Assembly: GCF_001673315.1 (NCBI RefSeq)
Contig: NZ_LZLQ01000038.1
Coordinates: 39,930 to 103,929 of the forward strand
DNA: 64,000 nucleotides
Direction of reading: 5' to 3'
DNA from: Mycobacterium asiaticum
GTDB taxonomy: Bacteria > Actinomycetota > Actinomycetes > Mycobacteriales > Mycobacteriaceae
Shown piece after piece: positions 49,382-58,548 of the stretch; position 1 is the stretch's first letter, and each line of letters begins with the position of its first letter. The notes under the pieces are model-generated. The model ran no database searches, was not told where the DNA came from, and saw only the letters and a program-made list of their open reading frames with translations. Made by a program: the position numbers and the translations under genes.

Positions 49382-51904
49382 TCAGATTTTCACCGTGAGT
49401 GGCCAGACCTGCCAGATATCCTCGCAGTATTCGGCGATGGCACGGTCCGATGAAAACTTGCCGCTACGTGCCGAATTCAGGATGGACATCTTCGTCCAGG
49501 CTTCCCGGTCCTGCCATGCGGCGCTCACCCGCTCCTGGCATTGCACATAGGACGCGAAGTCGGCGAGCACCAGGAATGGGTCGTGGTATCGCAGATTGTC
49601 CACCAGTGGCCGGAACACTTCGGGGTCGCCGTGCGAGAAGGTCCCCCCGGCAATGAGATCGAGCACCGCTCGCAGCTCGTCGTTGCTGTCGATGTAGTCC
49701 CCGGGGCGGTACCCGCTCGTCTTGAGTGCTTCGACCTCCTGCACCGTCATCCCGAACAGGAAGAAGTTCTCCGCCCCGGCCTCTTCGCGTATCTCGACGT
49801 TGGCGCCGTCGAGGGTGCCGACCGTCAGTGCGCCGTTGATCATGAACTTCATATTGCCGGTGCCCGACGCTTCCTTGCCCGCCGTCGAAATCTGCTCTGA
49901 CACATCAGCCGCCGGATAGATCATGTGGGCGTTCTGGACGTTGAAGTTGGGAATGAACGCGACCTTGAGGAACCGGTTCACCTGCGGGTCGGCGTTGATG
50001 GTCTCGGCAACGGCGTTGATCAGCTTGATGATCCGTTTGGCGATAAAATAGCCGGGCGCTGCTTTGCCGCCAAAGATGAAGGCGCGCGGCGGGATTGTCA
50101 ATTGAGGGTTCTGCTTGAGCCGGTAGTACAGCGCAATGATGTGCAGGACATTGAGATGCTGGCGCTTGTACTCGTGAATTCGCTTGACCTGGATGTCGAA
50201 GATCCAGTCCGGATTCAGTTCCACACCGGTCGCCGAGCGGATGAAGGATGCGAGGCGGGCTTTGTTGCCGCGCTTGATGTCTCGCCACTGCGCGCGGAAG
50301 GACGAGTTGTCGACGAACTGCTCCAGCCCGCGCAACCGCCCAAGATCTGTCAGCCAGCCGTCACCGATGGTGCGGTCCAGCAGCTCCCGCAGGCCGGGGT
50401 TGGCCAGCGCCAGGAAGCGACGGGGCGTCACTCCGTTGGTCTTGTTGCTGAATCGCTCCGGCCACATCTCGTAGAAGTCCTTGAGCACACTGTCTTTCAG
50501 CAATTCCGAGTGCAATGCCGCAACTCCGTTGATGGCGTGACTGCCGACGGTGGCCAGGTGCGCCATCCGAACGTTCTTACCGCCGTCCTCTCCGATCAGC
50601 GACATCCGGCCGACCCGGTCCGTGTCGCCCAGGAACCGGACGCGGACCTCGTCGAGAAAGCGCCGGTTGATTTCGTAGATGATCTCGAGGTGCCGGGGTA
50701 GCGACTGACCGAACATCTCCAACGGCCAAGTCTCCAACGCCTCGGGCAGCAGTGTGTGGTTGGTGTAAGCGAAGGTCGCGACCGTGATGTTCCAGGCCTC
50801 CTCCCAATCGAGGTGGCGCTCGTCGACCAGTAGCCGCATCAACTCGGCGACCCCGATCGAGGGATGAGTGTCGTTGAGCTGCAGGGCGAACCGCTGGGGC
50901 AGCTCGCGCACAGAGACATCAGCCAGGTCATCCATGATGTGCAGAACGTGTTGCAGCGAGCAGGACACGAAGAAGTGCTGTTGCAGCAGCCGGAGCCGTT
51001 TGCCCGCCTCGGGCTCGTCGTTGGGATAGAGCACCTTGGTGACCGTCTCCGAGGTCACCTCGTCCTCGACCGCTTTGTAATAGTCGCCGGTGTTGAACGC
51101 CTCGAGCGCAAACGATTTCACCGCTCGCGCACTCCATAACGTCAGCACGTTGCACGTGTTGACGCCGTAACCCTGGATGGGCGTGTCATACGCGACGCCT
51201 TTGAGCATCAGACCCGGTACCCACCGGGACCGGTCCCGGGCCCCCTTCCCGTCCGCGTCGTCGGTGTAGTGCTCGACGTGGCCGCCCCACTTGACCAGGT
51301 AATTGACGTCGGGTTTGGCTATCTCCCAAGGGTTTCCGCTGTCCAGCCAGTTGTCGGTCTGCTCGACCTGCCAGCCGTCGTGAATCTCCTGGTCGAAGAT
51401 GCCGAACTCGTAACGGATCCCATAGCCGATCGCCGGGCGCTCCAGGGTGGCCAGCGAGTCCAGGTAGCAGGCGGCGAGGCGGCCGAGACCGCCGTTGCCC
51501 AGACCGGGTTCCTCCTCGCACGCCAGCACCTCGTCGTAACTTTGGCCCATGGCCGCCAGCGCTTCCCGTGCCGCTCGTTCCATCCGCAGGTTAAGCAGGT
51601 TGTTGCCGAGTTGGGGACCCATCAGGAACTCGGCTGACAGGTAACAGGTCACCTTGCGGCCAAGGTCGAGGGACACCTGGGTGGACGCCACCCGCCGGTC
51701 CTGCATACGGTCTCGCACTGCCAGCGCGAGCGCTCGGTAGTAATGCTCGGGCCGCAGCGCTGCGGCGGGGCGACCGATGGAATAGCGCAGATGGTCGGCG
51801 ATTGCCCGCTGCAGCGCCGGCGCCTGCATACCAGTGCGGGCGGGTTCCACCAGGTGGCCGGTCGCCGTCGTCGGGCCAGAGGTTGGTCGATCGACATCCG
51901 TCAT
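49382..51904 (-). CDS. glgP: Glycogen/maltodextrin phosphorylase
   Basis: An 840-residue alpha-glucan phosphorylase that releases glucose-1-phosphate from glycogen or maltodextrin. The start of the catalytic core shows LRYSIGRPAAALRPEHYYRALALA and TCYLSAEFLMGPQLGNNLLNL. The PLP-binding region near the C-terminus is EASGTGNMKFMINGALTVGT, with the Schiff-base Lys in NMKF. ATG 51904 (MTDVDRPTSG) is likely; the upstream GTG at 51916 is an alternative. It is a housekeeping enzyme of carbon storage, equivalent to M. tuberculosis Rv1328 by family. It lies 103 bases downstream of HelR, with a hairpin between them. Confidence 0.95.
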   Translation of the reverse strand: MTDVDRPTSGPTTATGHLVEPARTGMQAPALQRAIADHLRYSIGRPAAALRPEHYYRALALAVRDRMQDRRVASTQVSLDLGRKVTCYLSAEFLMGPQLGNNLLNLRMERAAREALAAMGQSYDEVLACEEEPGLGNGGLGRLAACYLDSLATLERPAIGYGIRYEFGIFDQEIHDGWQVEQTDNWLDSGNPWEIAKPDVNYLVKWGGHVEHYTDDADGKGARDRSRWVPGLMLKGVAYDTPIQGYGVNTCNVLTLWSARAVKSFALEAFNTGDYYKAVEDEVTSETVTKVLYPNDEPEAGKRLRLLQQHFFVSCSLQHVLHIMDDLADVSVRELPQRFALQLNDTHPSIGVAELMRLLVDERHLDWEEAWNITVATFAYTNHTLLPEALETWPLEMFGQSLPRHLEIIYEINRRFLDEVRVRFLGDTDRVGRMSLIGEDGGKNVRMAHLATVGSHAINGVAALHSELLKDSVLKDFYEMWPERFSNKTNGVTPRRFLALANPGLRELLDRTIGDGWLTDLGRLRGLEQFVDNSSFRAQWRDIKRGNKARLASFIRSATGVELNPDWIFDIQVKRIHEYKRQHLNVLHIIALYYRLKQNPQLTIPPRAFIFGGKAAPGYFIAKRIIKLINAVAETINADPQVNRFLKVAFIPNFNVQNAHMIYPAADVSEQISTAGKEASGTGNMKFMINGALTVGTLDGANVEIREEAGAENFFLFGMTVQEVEALKTSGYRPGDYIDSNDELRAVLDLIAGGTFSHGDPEVFRPLVDNLRYHDPFLVLADFASYVQCQERVSAAWQDREAWTKMSILNSARSGKFSSDRAIAEYCEDIWQVWPLTVKI

Positions 51905-51934
51905 CGTGATTTCCACTCCCTAGGGGCCGTCCAG

Positions 51935-51959
51935 CATCGCACCGAGCCTGGGTGCGATG
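51935..51959. terminator. Hairpin CATCGCACC-N7-GGTGCGATG between HelR and glgP
   Basis: A 9-bp perfect stem with a 7-base loop lies between the HelR stop (52007) and glgP (51904). On the minus strand it has no T-tract, but such hairpins are usual for mycobacteria; on the plus strand TTTT follows. It probably terminates HelR transcription, isolating glgP. Confidence 0.65.
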
Positions 51960-52006
51960 TTTTCACACCTGACGCGGGAATGCCGTCCGAAAAGGTGAAC
52001 GCGGAC

Positions 52007-54208
52007 CTACGAATACCGAGGCTCGAGATTGCTCAGCGCGGGTGGCAACGGGTCGCGATGCACCACCCCAAGGCGCTGGGTTGCGCGAGTCAGAGCGACG
52101 TAGAGTTCGGCCGCACCACGAGGGCCGCCGGCGAGGATGTGCTGCGGGTCCACCACCAGGACGGCGTCGAACTCGAGGCCTTTGGTTTCCGAGGGGACTA
52201 CCGCGCCGGGCACGTCCGCTGGTCCGATCACAACGCTGGTTCCTTCGCGACGGGCTTCATCCTGGATGAATTCGTCGATGGCAGAGCGTAATTCGTCGTT
52301 GGTAACCTGTCGGGCCCAGGGCTTGACGCCACTTGCGCGCACCGACTCGGGTGGCACGACGCCGGGTGCATACTGCGCGAGCAACCCGGCGGCCACAGCC
52401 ATGATTTCCGCCGGTGTCCGGTAGTTCACCGACAGCGGGCGGTAGACCCAGCGGTTAGGCACGTAGGGCTGTAACACGGTGTCCCACGACGTAGCTCCGG
52501 CGGCCGAACGCCGTTGGGCAAGATCACCGACCACCGTGAACGAGCGGGCCGGGCAGCGCCGCATCAGCACCCGCCAGTCCATCTCGGAAAGTTCCTGCGC
52601 CTCGTCCACCACGACATGCCGGTAGGTCCAATTCCGGTCCGCTGCAGCACGTTCAGCCAGATCTCGGGTGTCACGTTCGATGAACCTCTCGGCTAGATCC
52701 GCACCGTAGAGCAGGTCCTGAGCCAGCAGTTGGTCCTCGTCGTCCATCAGGTCCTCGCGACTGACCATCAGATCGAGCACACCGGCGGCATACGCGGCTT
52801 CCTCCCGCTGTTCCTGCTCGGCGGTCCGCTTGGCAAGCTCTTCTGCCGCCTTGTTGACGCCGAGCAGGTCGGTGAGTTCGTCGAGGAGTGGCACATCCGA
52901 TACCGTCCACGCGTCTCCCGCCTCGCGGAACAGCGCCGGATCGGCACCTGCCGCACGCAGCTTCTCTGGGGACTCCAACAGGGACGCCAGCAACTCCTGC
53001 GGGGTCAAGATCGGCCAGAGTTGGTCGAGCGCACCGGTGAACGCGGCGTTGTCGTCGAGTTCCTCGATCAACTCCTCGCGGAGCTTCTCCCACGCGTCAC
53101 GGTCCGAACGCGACAACCAGCCCCGGCCGATCTTGCCGATCGCTCGCTCCGTCAGCGCCCACGTAACGATGTCGGTGAAGGCGGCGCGCGCCGCGTTGTG
53201 CGGCAGCTTGGTGGCGCGGGCCTCCTCCCTGGCCCATCCCGCAGTCTCCGCGTCGATGCGCATCGTCACATCGGACAGTTTGATCAGCAGCGGATCCTGC
53301 GGTAGGCGCTGACGGTCGGCAACCGCGGCGGCGAGCACATCGAGGATTTCCAGCGAGCCCTTGATTCGCGCAACCGCCGGGTCGTCCTCGGCCGTCACCT
53401 GCAGACCAGGCACCAGGTCACCGGTCGTCATGAACACCACGGTGGACTCGCCCAACGAGGGGAGCACTCGGCTGATGTGGTTGAGGAACGCCGAATTGGG
53501 CCCGATCACCAGCACGCCGTGACGTTCCATCCGCTCCCGTTGGGTGTAGAGCAAGTACGCGACGCGATGCAACGCCACCACCGTTTTGCCGGTACCCGGT
53601 CCACCTTCGATCACCAGCACACCGGCGTGATCGAGACGGATGATCTCGTCCTGCTCGGCCTGAATGGTGGCCACGATGTCGACCATCCCGTCGCCACGCG
53701 GCGCGTTCACGGCGGCCATCAGGGCGGCGTCGCTGGAACTTGCGCGCTGATCGCCAGCCTCGGGACGGCCGAGGACCTCGTCGGTGAAGTCGACGACCCG
53801 ACGGCCGCGGGTGTGAAACTGCCGGCGCCGGCGCATGTTCTCCGGGTTCGCGGCGGTCGCCGTGTAGAACGCGCGCGCCGCCGGTGCACGCCAATCGAGC
53901 AACAACGGTTCGTATTCGTCGGTCTCGTCGAGCAGGCCGATACGGCCGATATAGGAACGCTTTCCGGAGACACTGTCCAACCGTCCGAAACACAGCCCGT
54001 CGTCAGCGACGTCGAGCCGCGTCATCCGTCTGGCCAGCGCTCGCACCTCGACGTCACGATCCATCGCGGTCTGGCCCTCTCCCAGCAACGCCGTGCGGTA
54101 ACGGGCTTTGGCCTGCGCCCGCTCGTGGTCCAGACGTGCGTAGAGCCCGTCGACGTAGCTCTGCTCGGCACGCAACTCTTCCTCGTAACCCGTGTCTGAT
54201 CCGCGCAA
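52007..54208 (-). CDS. helR: HelR/HelD-like RNA polymerase-associated UvrD-type ATPase
   Basis: A 733-residue superfamily-1 helicase-like protein of the HelD family. The coiled-coil N-terminus EEELRAEQSYVDGLYARLDHER precedes LLLDWRAPAARAFY, the Walker A GGPGTGKT at about 202-209, the Walker B-like VVVDEAQELSEMDWRVL, a VVGDLAQRRSAAG motif, and the end with TKGLEFDAVLVVDP and VALTRATQRLGVVH. Actinobacterial HelR dislodges rifamycin from RNA polymerase and gives intrinsic resistance. TTG 54208 is favoured: homology begins there and an AGGGGGA lies 8 bases upstream, while the ATG 201 bases earlier adds unrelated residues. A rifamycin-associated element lies 47 bases upstream. Confidence 0.85.
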   Translation of the reverse strand: MRGSDTGYEEELRAEQSYVDGLYARLDHERAQAKARYRTALLGEGQTAMDRDVEVRALARRMTRLDVADDGLCFGRLDSVSGKRSYIGRIGLLDETDEYEPLLLDWRAPAARAFYTATAANPENMRRRRQFHTRGRRVVDFTDEVLGRPEAGDQRASSSDAALMAAVNAPRGDGMVDIVATIQAEQDEIIRLDHAGVLVIEGGPGTGKTVVALHRVAYLLYTQRERMERHGVLVIGPNSAFLNHISRVLPSLGESTVVFMTTGDLVPGLQVTAEDDPAVARIKGSLEILDVLAAAVADRQRLPQDPLLIKLSDVTMRIDAETAGWAREEARATKLPHNAARAAFTDIVTWALTERAIGKIGRGWLSRSDRDAWEKLREELIEELDDNAAFTGALDQLWPILTPQELLASLLESPEKLRAAGADPALFREAGDAWTVSDVPLLDELTDLLGVNKAAEELAKRTAEQEQREEAAYAAGVLDLMVSREDLMDDEDQLLAQDLLYGADLAERFIERDTRDLAERAAADRNWTYRHVVVDEAQELSEMDWRVLMRRCPARSFTVVGDLAQRRSAAGATSWDTVLQPYVPNRWVYRPLSVNYRTPAEIMAVAAGLLAQYAPGVVPPESVRASGVKPWARQVTNDELRSAIDEFIQDEARREGTSVVIGPADVPGAVVPSETKGLEFDAVLVVDPQHILAGGPRGAAELYVALTRATQRLGVVHRDPLPPALSNLEPRYS

Positions 54209-54254
54209 TTCGCAATTCCCCCTGACGTCCGGCCAGTCATTGTGCGCCACCACC

Positions 54255-54274
54255 GGGGCCTTGCCGCAAGCCCC
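54255..54274 (-). promoter_or_regulatory. Rifamycin-associated element (RAE) upstream of HelR
   Basis: GGGGCCTTGCCGCAAGCCCC (plus strand) reads on the HelR strand as GGGGCTTGCGGCAAGGCCCC, which fits the RAE consensus as I remember it from actinobacterial rifamycin-inactivation genes. It lies 47 bases before the TTG start. The element mediates induction by rifamycins, so HelR should be rifamycin-inducible. A TTGCGG within it and CACAAT 19 bases later could be the -35 and -10 boxes. Confidence 0.85.
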
Positions 54275-54451
54275 CGGGGCCGGGATACGGTGGAAGAGGA
54301 AGCCAGGGTCTCCGGGTTGTGCACAAGGGGAGTGCTCGGTGAGCGCGTTGGGCGCGAAGCCTGCGAGGACAGCTGAGGTTTTTAGCGGCCGCGCCAACCG
54401 AACTCGCACAGAACGTCACGACGAGTCCCGGGATGGCGCAGAATTTCTGCC

Positions 54452-55927
54452 GTGGACCGGGCAACCAACACCGAACCCGCTCAGCCAGGTCAACTGCCAT
54501 TGGCGTCGGCGGGTGCGCGCTGGCTCATAGCCGCCGCCGTCCTCGGCTCGGGTATCGCGTTTCTGGACGGCACCGTGGTGAACGTCGCACTGCCCGCCAT
54601 CGGGCGAGACTTCGGTGCGGGGCTGACTGACCAGCAGTGGATCCTAGATGGATACCTGTTGACGCTGAGCGCGTTAATGCTGTCCGGTGGCGCCGCTGGG
54701 GATCGCTACGGCCGTCGCCGCGCCTTCCTTGCCGGATTGGCGATCTTCACGGCGGCTTCACTCGCCTGCGGTCTGGCGTCGAGCAGTGGGTGGCTGATCG
54801 GCGCGCGAGTGCTGCAGGGCGTCGGGGCCGCGGCACTGGTGCCTGGCAGCCTTGCCTTGATTGATGCCGGCATCACCGAGGAGGACCGTGGTCGTGCGGT
54901 GGGAATCTGGGCCGGCATGTCTGGTGGGACGACGGCGCTGGGTCCGTTCGTCGGGGGGTGGCTGGTGGACTCCGTGTCGTGGCGTTTGGTGTTCCTTCTG
55001 AACGTTCCGCTCGCGGTGGCCGTGGCGTGGATCGCGCTGCGGCATCTGCGTGAGTCACGCGATCCGACGGCGACCGGCAGTCCCGACTTTGCGGGGGCCG
55101 CGACCGTCACCGTCGGCTTGGCCGGCCTGATCTATGCCCTGATTGAGGCGCCGTCGCGCGGCTGGACTCCGGTTACGGTGGTCGCTGCGATCATCGGCAC
55201 CACAGGGTTGCTCGCTTTTCCGCTGATCGAACGTCGCACGCAGTCACCCCTGTTGCCGCTCAGACTGTTTCGTTCCCGGCAATTCACTGGCGCTAACCTC
55301 ACGACGCTGGCCGTATACGCGGCTGTCGGCGGCGCACTGTTCTTGTTGGTGCTACAGCTACAACAAAGTCTGCACTACACAGCGCTCGCGGCCGGCCTGG
55401 CGACACTGCCGATCACCCTCATCACCATGGTCGGGTCACCACTGGCCGGTGCATTCGCGCAGCGAACCGGTCCCCGAATCCCCATGACGGTCGGCCCGTT
55501 GGTTGCCTCGATCGGCCTGGCGTTGATGGCGCGAATCACCCCGGGGGCAACGTACCTGGGTGCGGTGTTGCCGGCCGTGGCGGTGTTCGGCGTCGGGCTC
55601 GCGATCACCGTCGCCCCGCTGACCGCAGCCGTCTTGTCAGCCGTTCCCGACACCTATGCCGGTACGGCCTCGGGTGTCAACAACGCGATCTCGCGCGTCG
55701 CCGGATTGCTCGCCATCGCGGTACTGCCCATCGCCGCCGGTATCAGTGCGGGCCCGGGGCAGCCTCTCGGACCCGGTTATTCGGTGGCGATGCTTCTCAC
55801 CGCGACCGTGTGTGTGGTCGGCGCGTGCGTCGCCTGGCTGACCATTCGCACCGGCGCGGACGTCACGCCCCAAGTTCTGCCGGGGATCAATCATGCGTGC
55901 CAAGATCCTTGCACCCAGAATCGTTGA
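54452..55927 (+). CDS. MFS transporter, DHA2 (EmrB/QacA) family, 14 TM
   Basis: A 491-residue proton-driven drug/metabolite efflux transporter of the DHA2 family. The motif GTVVNVALPAIGRDF in TM1, GDRYGRRRAFLAG in loop 2-3, and GPFVGGWLVDSVSWRLVF (motif C region) are diagnostic. Fourteen hydrophobic segments are visible. GTG 54452 is used. It is divergent from HelR across a 243-base region that also holds the RAE, 178 bases away; possible co-induction is only inferred. The substrate is unknown. Confidence 0.92.
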   Translation: MDRATNTEPAQPGQLPLASAGARWLIAAAVLGSGIAFLDGTVVNVALPAIGRDFGAGLTDQQWILDGYLLTLSALMLSGGAAGDRYGRRRAFLAGLAIFTAASLACGLASSSGWLIGARVLQGVGAAALVPGSLALIDAGITEEDRGRAVGIWAGMSGGTTALGPFVGGWLVDSVSWRLVFLLNVPLAVAVAWIALRHLRESRDPTATGSPDFAGAATVTVGLAGLIYALIEAPSRGWTPVTVVAAIIGTTGLLAFPLIERRTQSPLLPLRLFRSRQFTGANLTTLAVYAAVGGALFLLVLQLQQSLHYTALAAGLATLPITLITMVGSPLAGAFAQRTGPRIPMTVGPLVASIGLALMARITPGATYLGAVLPAVAVFGVGLAITVAPLTAAVLSAVPDTYAGTASGVNNAISRVAGLLAIAVLPIAAGISAGPGQPLGPGYSVAMLLTATVCVVGACVAWLTIRTGADVTPQVLPGINHACQDPCTQNR

Positions 55928-56018
55928 GCCCGAAGGTTGACGGGGCCGTCGGCCACGGTTGAACGCGCCTGGTCGGTGCAGTGCCGGATCGCCCTGAAAT
56001 GGCCGACGGCAAAATGCT

Positions 56019-56048
56019 GGGCCCCCGCCTTTGAAACATTCGGGGCCC
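56019..56048. terminator. GC-rich hairpin GGGCCCC...GGGGCCC between convergent transporter genes
   Basis: A 7-bp perfect G+C stem with a 16-base loop lies between the MFS stop (55927) and the SMR stop (56054). It can terminate both convergent messages. Confidence 0.55.
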
Positions 56049-56053
56049 GGGAA

Positions 56054-56377
56054 TCAATGCGCCCCACCGAGATTCAACGTGACCACGCCGGCAATGATCA
56101 GGCCGACACCGACCACCTTCGCAACTGACAGCGGCGAGCCCAGGAACGTCACTGCGATCAACACGATCGCTGCCGTGCCTATCGCCGACCACAGCGCGTA
56201 GGCGACATCGGTTTGCATCCCCCGCGAGATCGACAGCGCCAGCAGTGCGAACGCGATGGCGTATCCGAGGAGGCAGGCGGCCGTCGGCCACAGTCGAGTG
56301 AAGCCGTCGGTGCTCTTGAGCAGGCTGGTGGCCACGACTTCGGCGAAGATGGCGACGAGTAGGAACAGATATGCGAT
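56054..56377 (-). CDS. Small multidrug resistance (SMR) efflux protein, Mmr-like; unusual ATC start candidate
   Basis: A four-helix SMR pump exchanging protons for cationic drugs. From residue 2 it matches M. tuberculosis Mmr (107 residues) closely: AYLFLLVAIFAEVVATSLLK, the essential Glu in AIFAEV, MQTDVAYALWSAIGTA and the end VVTLNLGGAH. The codon where Mmr begins is ATC (56377), with GAGGAGG 6 bases upstream, giving exactly 107 residues. The only conventional alternative is TTG 56434, which overlaps the HD gene stop (TTGA) and would add a 19-residue polar tail. Both starts remain possible. Family is certain, start is not. Confidence 0.85.
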   Translation of the reverse strand: MAYLFLLVAIFAEVVATSLLKSTDGFTRLWPTAACLLGYAIAFALLALSISRGMQTDVAYALWSAIGTAAIVLIAVTFLGSPLSVAKVVGVGLIIAGVVTLNLGGAH

Positions 56378-56430
56378 GGCGGGCCTCCTCGTGTGCCTTT
56401 CAGGTGTACACGAGGCGATTGCAGAGTCGG

Positions 56431-57066
56431 TCAACTACCCCACCGGCCGGCCGCGGCCATCTGCTCCAGCGCCGTGACGCCGCCATCGCGCCTTTCGCGC
56501 AGTACCTCACCGCCCATGGTGTACGGCATTCCCGCCTCGGGACTGCGCCCGGCGTGGACGGCGATGGCATCCACCAGCGAGGTGGCCATGGCAAGCCGCG
56601 GGTATTGAGCGTGAATCGCCCTGGCGGCCTGGGCATCAACGAAGTCGGCGTTTCGGCCGAAGTCGATACCGACTCCACCACTGACCAGGTAGCAGATCGG
56701 GCCGCGGCGATTCGCGATGCCCATGGAACTGTGCAGCGCGATGGCCTCCCACACGGCATCGACTACCGCGCGGTCACAACCTTGCTCGGTCAGCAGCCTG
56801 GCCGCCAGGTCGGCGCCCTCGACTTCGAAACGTTGCTTACCGGGCGCAGCGCTACCGGTGCCGAGATCGTGTAAGACACAGCCTAGGAATAGTGTCTCGC
56901 TGTCGTAATCGGACTGTTGACGCAAACCCTCGTGAGCGGCGAGCAGCTCACCAAACAGGTAACTACGAACACTGTGATTGAAAACCGATGTGGACTCGGT
57001 GGATTGGGCCAGTTGAAGCGCGGCCCGAGCTACCGCGGAATCGACGAGGCCTGGAAGTAATTGCAT
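56431..57066 (-). CDS. HD-domain phosphohydrolase-like protein (cyanamide-hydratase-like)
   Basis: A 211-residue HD-domain protein. The first metal His lies in FNHSVRSYLFGELLA, the HD pair in LGCVLHDLGTGSAA, and a later AIALHSSMGI gives the third His. The H-S-V-R-x-Y-L-F-G start is typical of the cyanamide-hydratase-like subgroup. It would bind two metals and hydrolyse a phosphoester or hydrate a nitrile-like compound; the substrate is unknown. It is directly upstream of the SMR pump with a possible 4-base overlap, so the two are probably co-transcribed. Confidence 0.85.
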   Translation of the reverse strand: MQLLPGLVDSAVARAALQLAQSTESTSVFNHSVRSYLFGELLAAHEGLRQQSDYDSETLFLGCVLHDLGTGSAAPGKQRFEVEGADLAARLLTEQGCDRAVVDAVWEAIALHSSMGIANRRGPICYLVSGGVGIDFGRNADFVDAQAARAIHAQYPRLAMATSLVDAIAVHAGRSPEAGMPYTMGGEVLRERRDGGVTALEQMAAAGRWGS

Positions 57067-57167
57067 GTCGACGACGCTACGACCTGGCCGACCTCGGCCG
57101 TGAGTGACGCAAGCGACGCATATCCCACTGATTAGGCCATCGATGGACGAGCCGTAACGTGCGTCGT

Positions 57168-57602
57168 ATGACGACGAATCTCGACCAGCGCCTCGCGGGC
57201 TACTCGCCCGTAGTGGTGAGTCTGTTCCGACTGGTCTACGGCATCCTTTTTGCCGGGTACGGGTCCATGATTCTGTTCGGCTGGCCGGTCGCCTCTGGGC
57301 AAGACATTCCGGTAGGGCAGTGGCCCGCTTGGTATGCCGGGCTCATCGAACTTGTGACGGGATTGTTGATCGCGGCCGGACTGGTCACCCGGATTGCTGC
57401 TTTTCTCGCGTCCGGCCACATGGCGGTCGCCTATTTCTGGATGCATCAACCGCAGTCGTTGTGGCCCATCGGTGATCCGCCCGGCGGCAATGGCGGGACA
57501 CCGGCCATCCTGTTCAGCTTCGCCTTCTTTCTGCTGGTATTCCTGGGCCCGGGACGGTACTCGATGGACGGCGTGCTCTCAACGAAGTCCCGTGCCCGTT
57601 AA
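57168..57602 (+). CDS. DoxX-family membrane protein
   Basis: A 144-residue protein with four hydrophobic helices and the DoxX-like sequence SLFRLVYGILFAGYGSMILFGW, then LIELVTGLLIAAGLVTRIAAFLASG and an end FSFAFFLLVFLGPGRYSMDG. DoxX proteins are membrane subunits linked to redox or stress functions. ATG 57168 (or 57159) begins the protein. It is monocistronic and divergent from the HD gene; it converges with the SDR, 15 bases between stops. Confidence 0.88.
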   Translation: MTTNLDQRLAGYSPVVVSLFRLVYGILFAGYGSMILFGWPVASGQDIPVGQWPAWYAGLIELVTGLLIAAGLVTRIAAFLASGHMAVAYFWMHQPQSLWPIGDPPGGNGGTPAILFSFAFFLLVFLGPGRYSMDGVLSTKSRAR

Positions 57603-57617
57603 CAGGATTGGGAGCCG

Positions 57618-58454
57618 CTACGTGCAGTCGTCGAGACAGGTGCCCGCGCTGAGCTCCTCCCAGTCCGCGATTTCCTTGGCGCGCCGTTCGGCGATGTGAC
57701 GGTAAGAGAACAGGGCGTCCTGGCCCAACAGTAGGAACGCGGGCGGTTCGTTTGCTTCGACTGCGGTGACGATCGCCACCGCGGCTTTGGCGGGGTCGCC
57801 GGTTTGGCTGCCGTGCATGGTGTCGTTCTCTTTGCGACGGCGCCCCGCGGTCTCGGAGTATGCGTCGATCACCGTTTCCGACTGCTTCAGCGAGCGTCCG
57901 GCGAAATCGGTGCGGAAAGCGCCGGGCTCGACGACGGTGACCGAAATGCCCAGCGGCGCAAGTTCCCCCTGTAGAGCACCGCTCATTCCTTCCAGGGCGG
58001 CTTTGGCCGCGGAGTAGTAACCCGACCCGACCGGGGTCAACTGCACTCCGATCGAGGAGATGTTGACGATGGCGCCGGACCCGCGTTCGCGCATTCCTGG
58101 CAGGACGGCCTTGATCATTGCGACCGGGCCGAAGAAATGCGTTTCGAACAGAGCGCGAACTTCGGCGTCTTCGCCCTCTTCGATGGCCGCGCGGTAACCG
58201 TAGCCGGCGTTGTTGACCAGCACGTCGATGCCACCGAACCGCTCCTCGGCCTGCTGTACGGCCTCCTTGACCTGCTCCGGCTCCGTCACGTCAATGGTCA
58301 CTGCCAGCACCTGGTCCGGGGTTTCCTCCGCAAGATCGTTGACGGTGGCGACGTCGCGGGCCGTGACGACTGCGTTGTGGCCGGCGTGGATGACGACTTC
58401 AGCTAACGCGCGTCCAAGCCCTGTCGAGCAACCGGTGATGAACCAGGTGGACAA
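57618..58454 (-). CDS. Short-chain dehydrogenase/reductase
   Basis: A 278-residue SDR with TGCSTGLGRALAEVV, NNAGYGYRAAIEEGED, and the catalytic SSIGVQLTPVGSGYYSAAKAALEG (Ser, Tyr-x3-Lys). The long C-terminal extension with DPAKAAVAIVTAVEANEPPAFLLLG is typical of the oxidoreductase subgroup often annotated as ketoreductase. The TTG start has GGA 10 bases upstream. No functional partners are apparent. Confidence 0.88.
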   Translation of the reverse strand: MSTWFITGCSTGLGRALAEVVIHAGHNAVVTARDVATVNDLAEETPDQVLAVTIDVTEPEQVKEAVQQAEERFGGIDVLVNNAGYGYRAAIEEGEDAEVRALFETHFFGPVAMIKAVLPGMRERGSGAIVNISSIGVQLTPVGSGYYSAAKAALEGMSGALQGELAPLGISVTVVEPGAFRTDFAGRSLKQSETVIDAYSETAGRRRKENDTMHGSQTGDPAKAAVAIVTAVEANEPPAFLLLGQDALFSYRHIAERRAKEIADWEELSAGTCLDDCT

Positions 58455-58548
58455 CTCGAAAGTTCCTTCCGGTCGCGGTCGCGGTCGCCAAGAGACCTAC
58501 CAGAACTGCTGATTGTCTTGTAATGCAGCCTATTTCAGCGCTTCTTCG

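Noticed and set aside
58471..58494. Triple GGTCGC direct repeat just upstream of the SDR start
   Set aside because: Three short copies in a GC-rich leader are compatible with chance and no function is evident.
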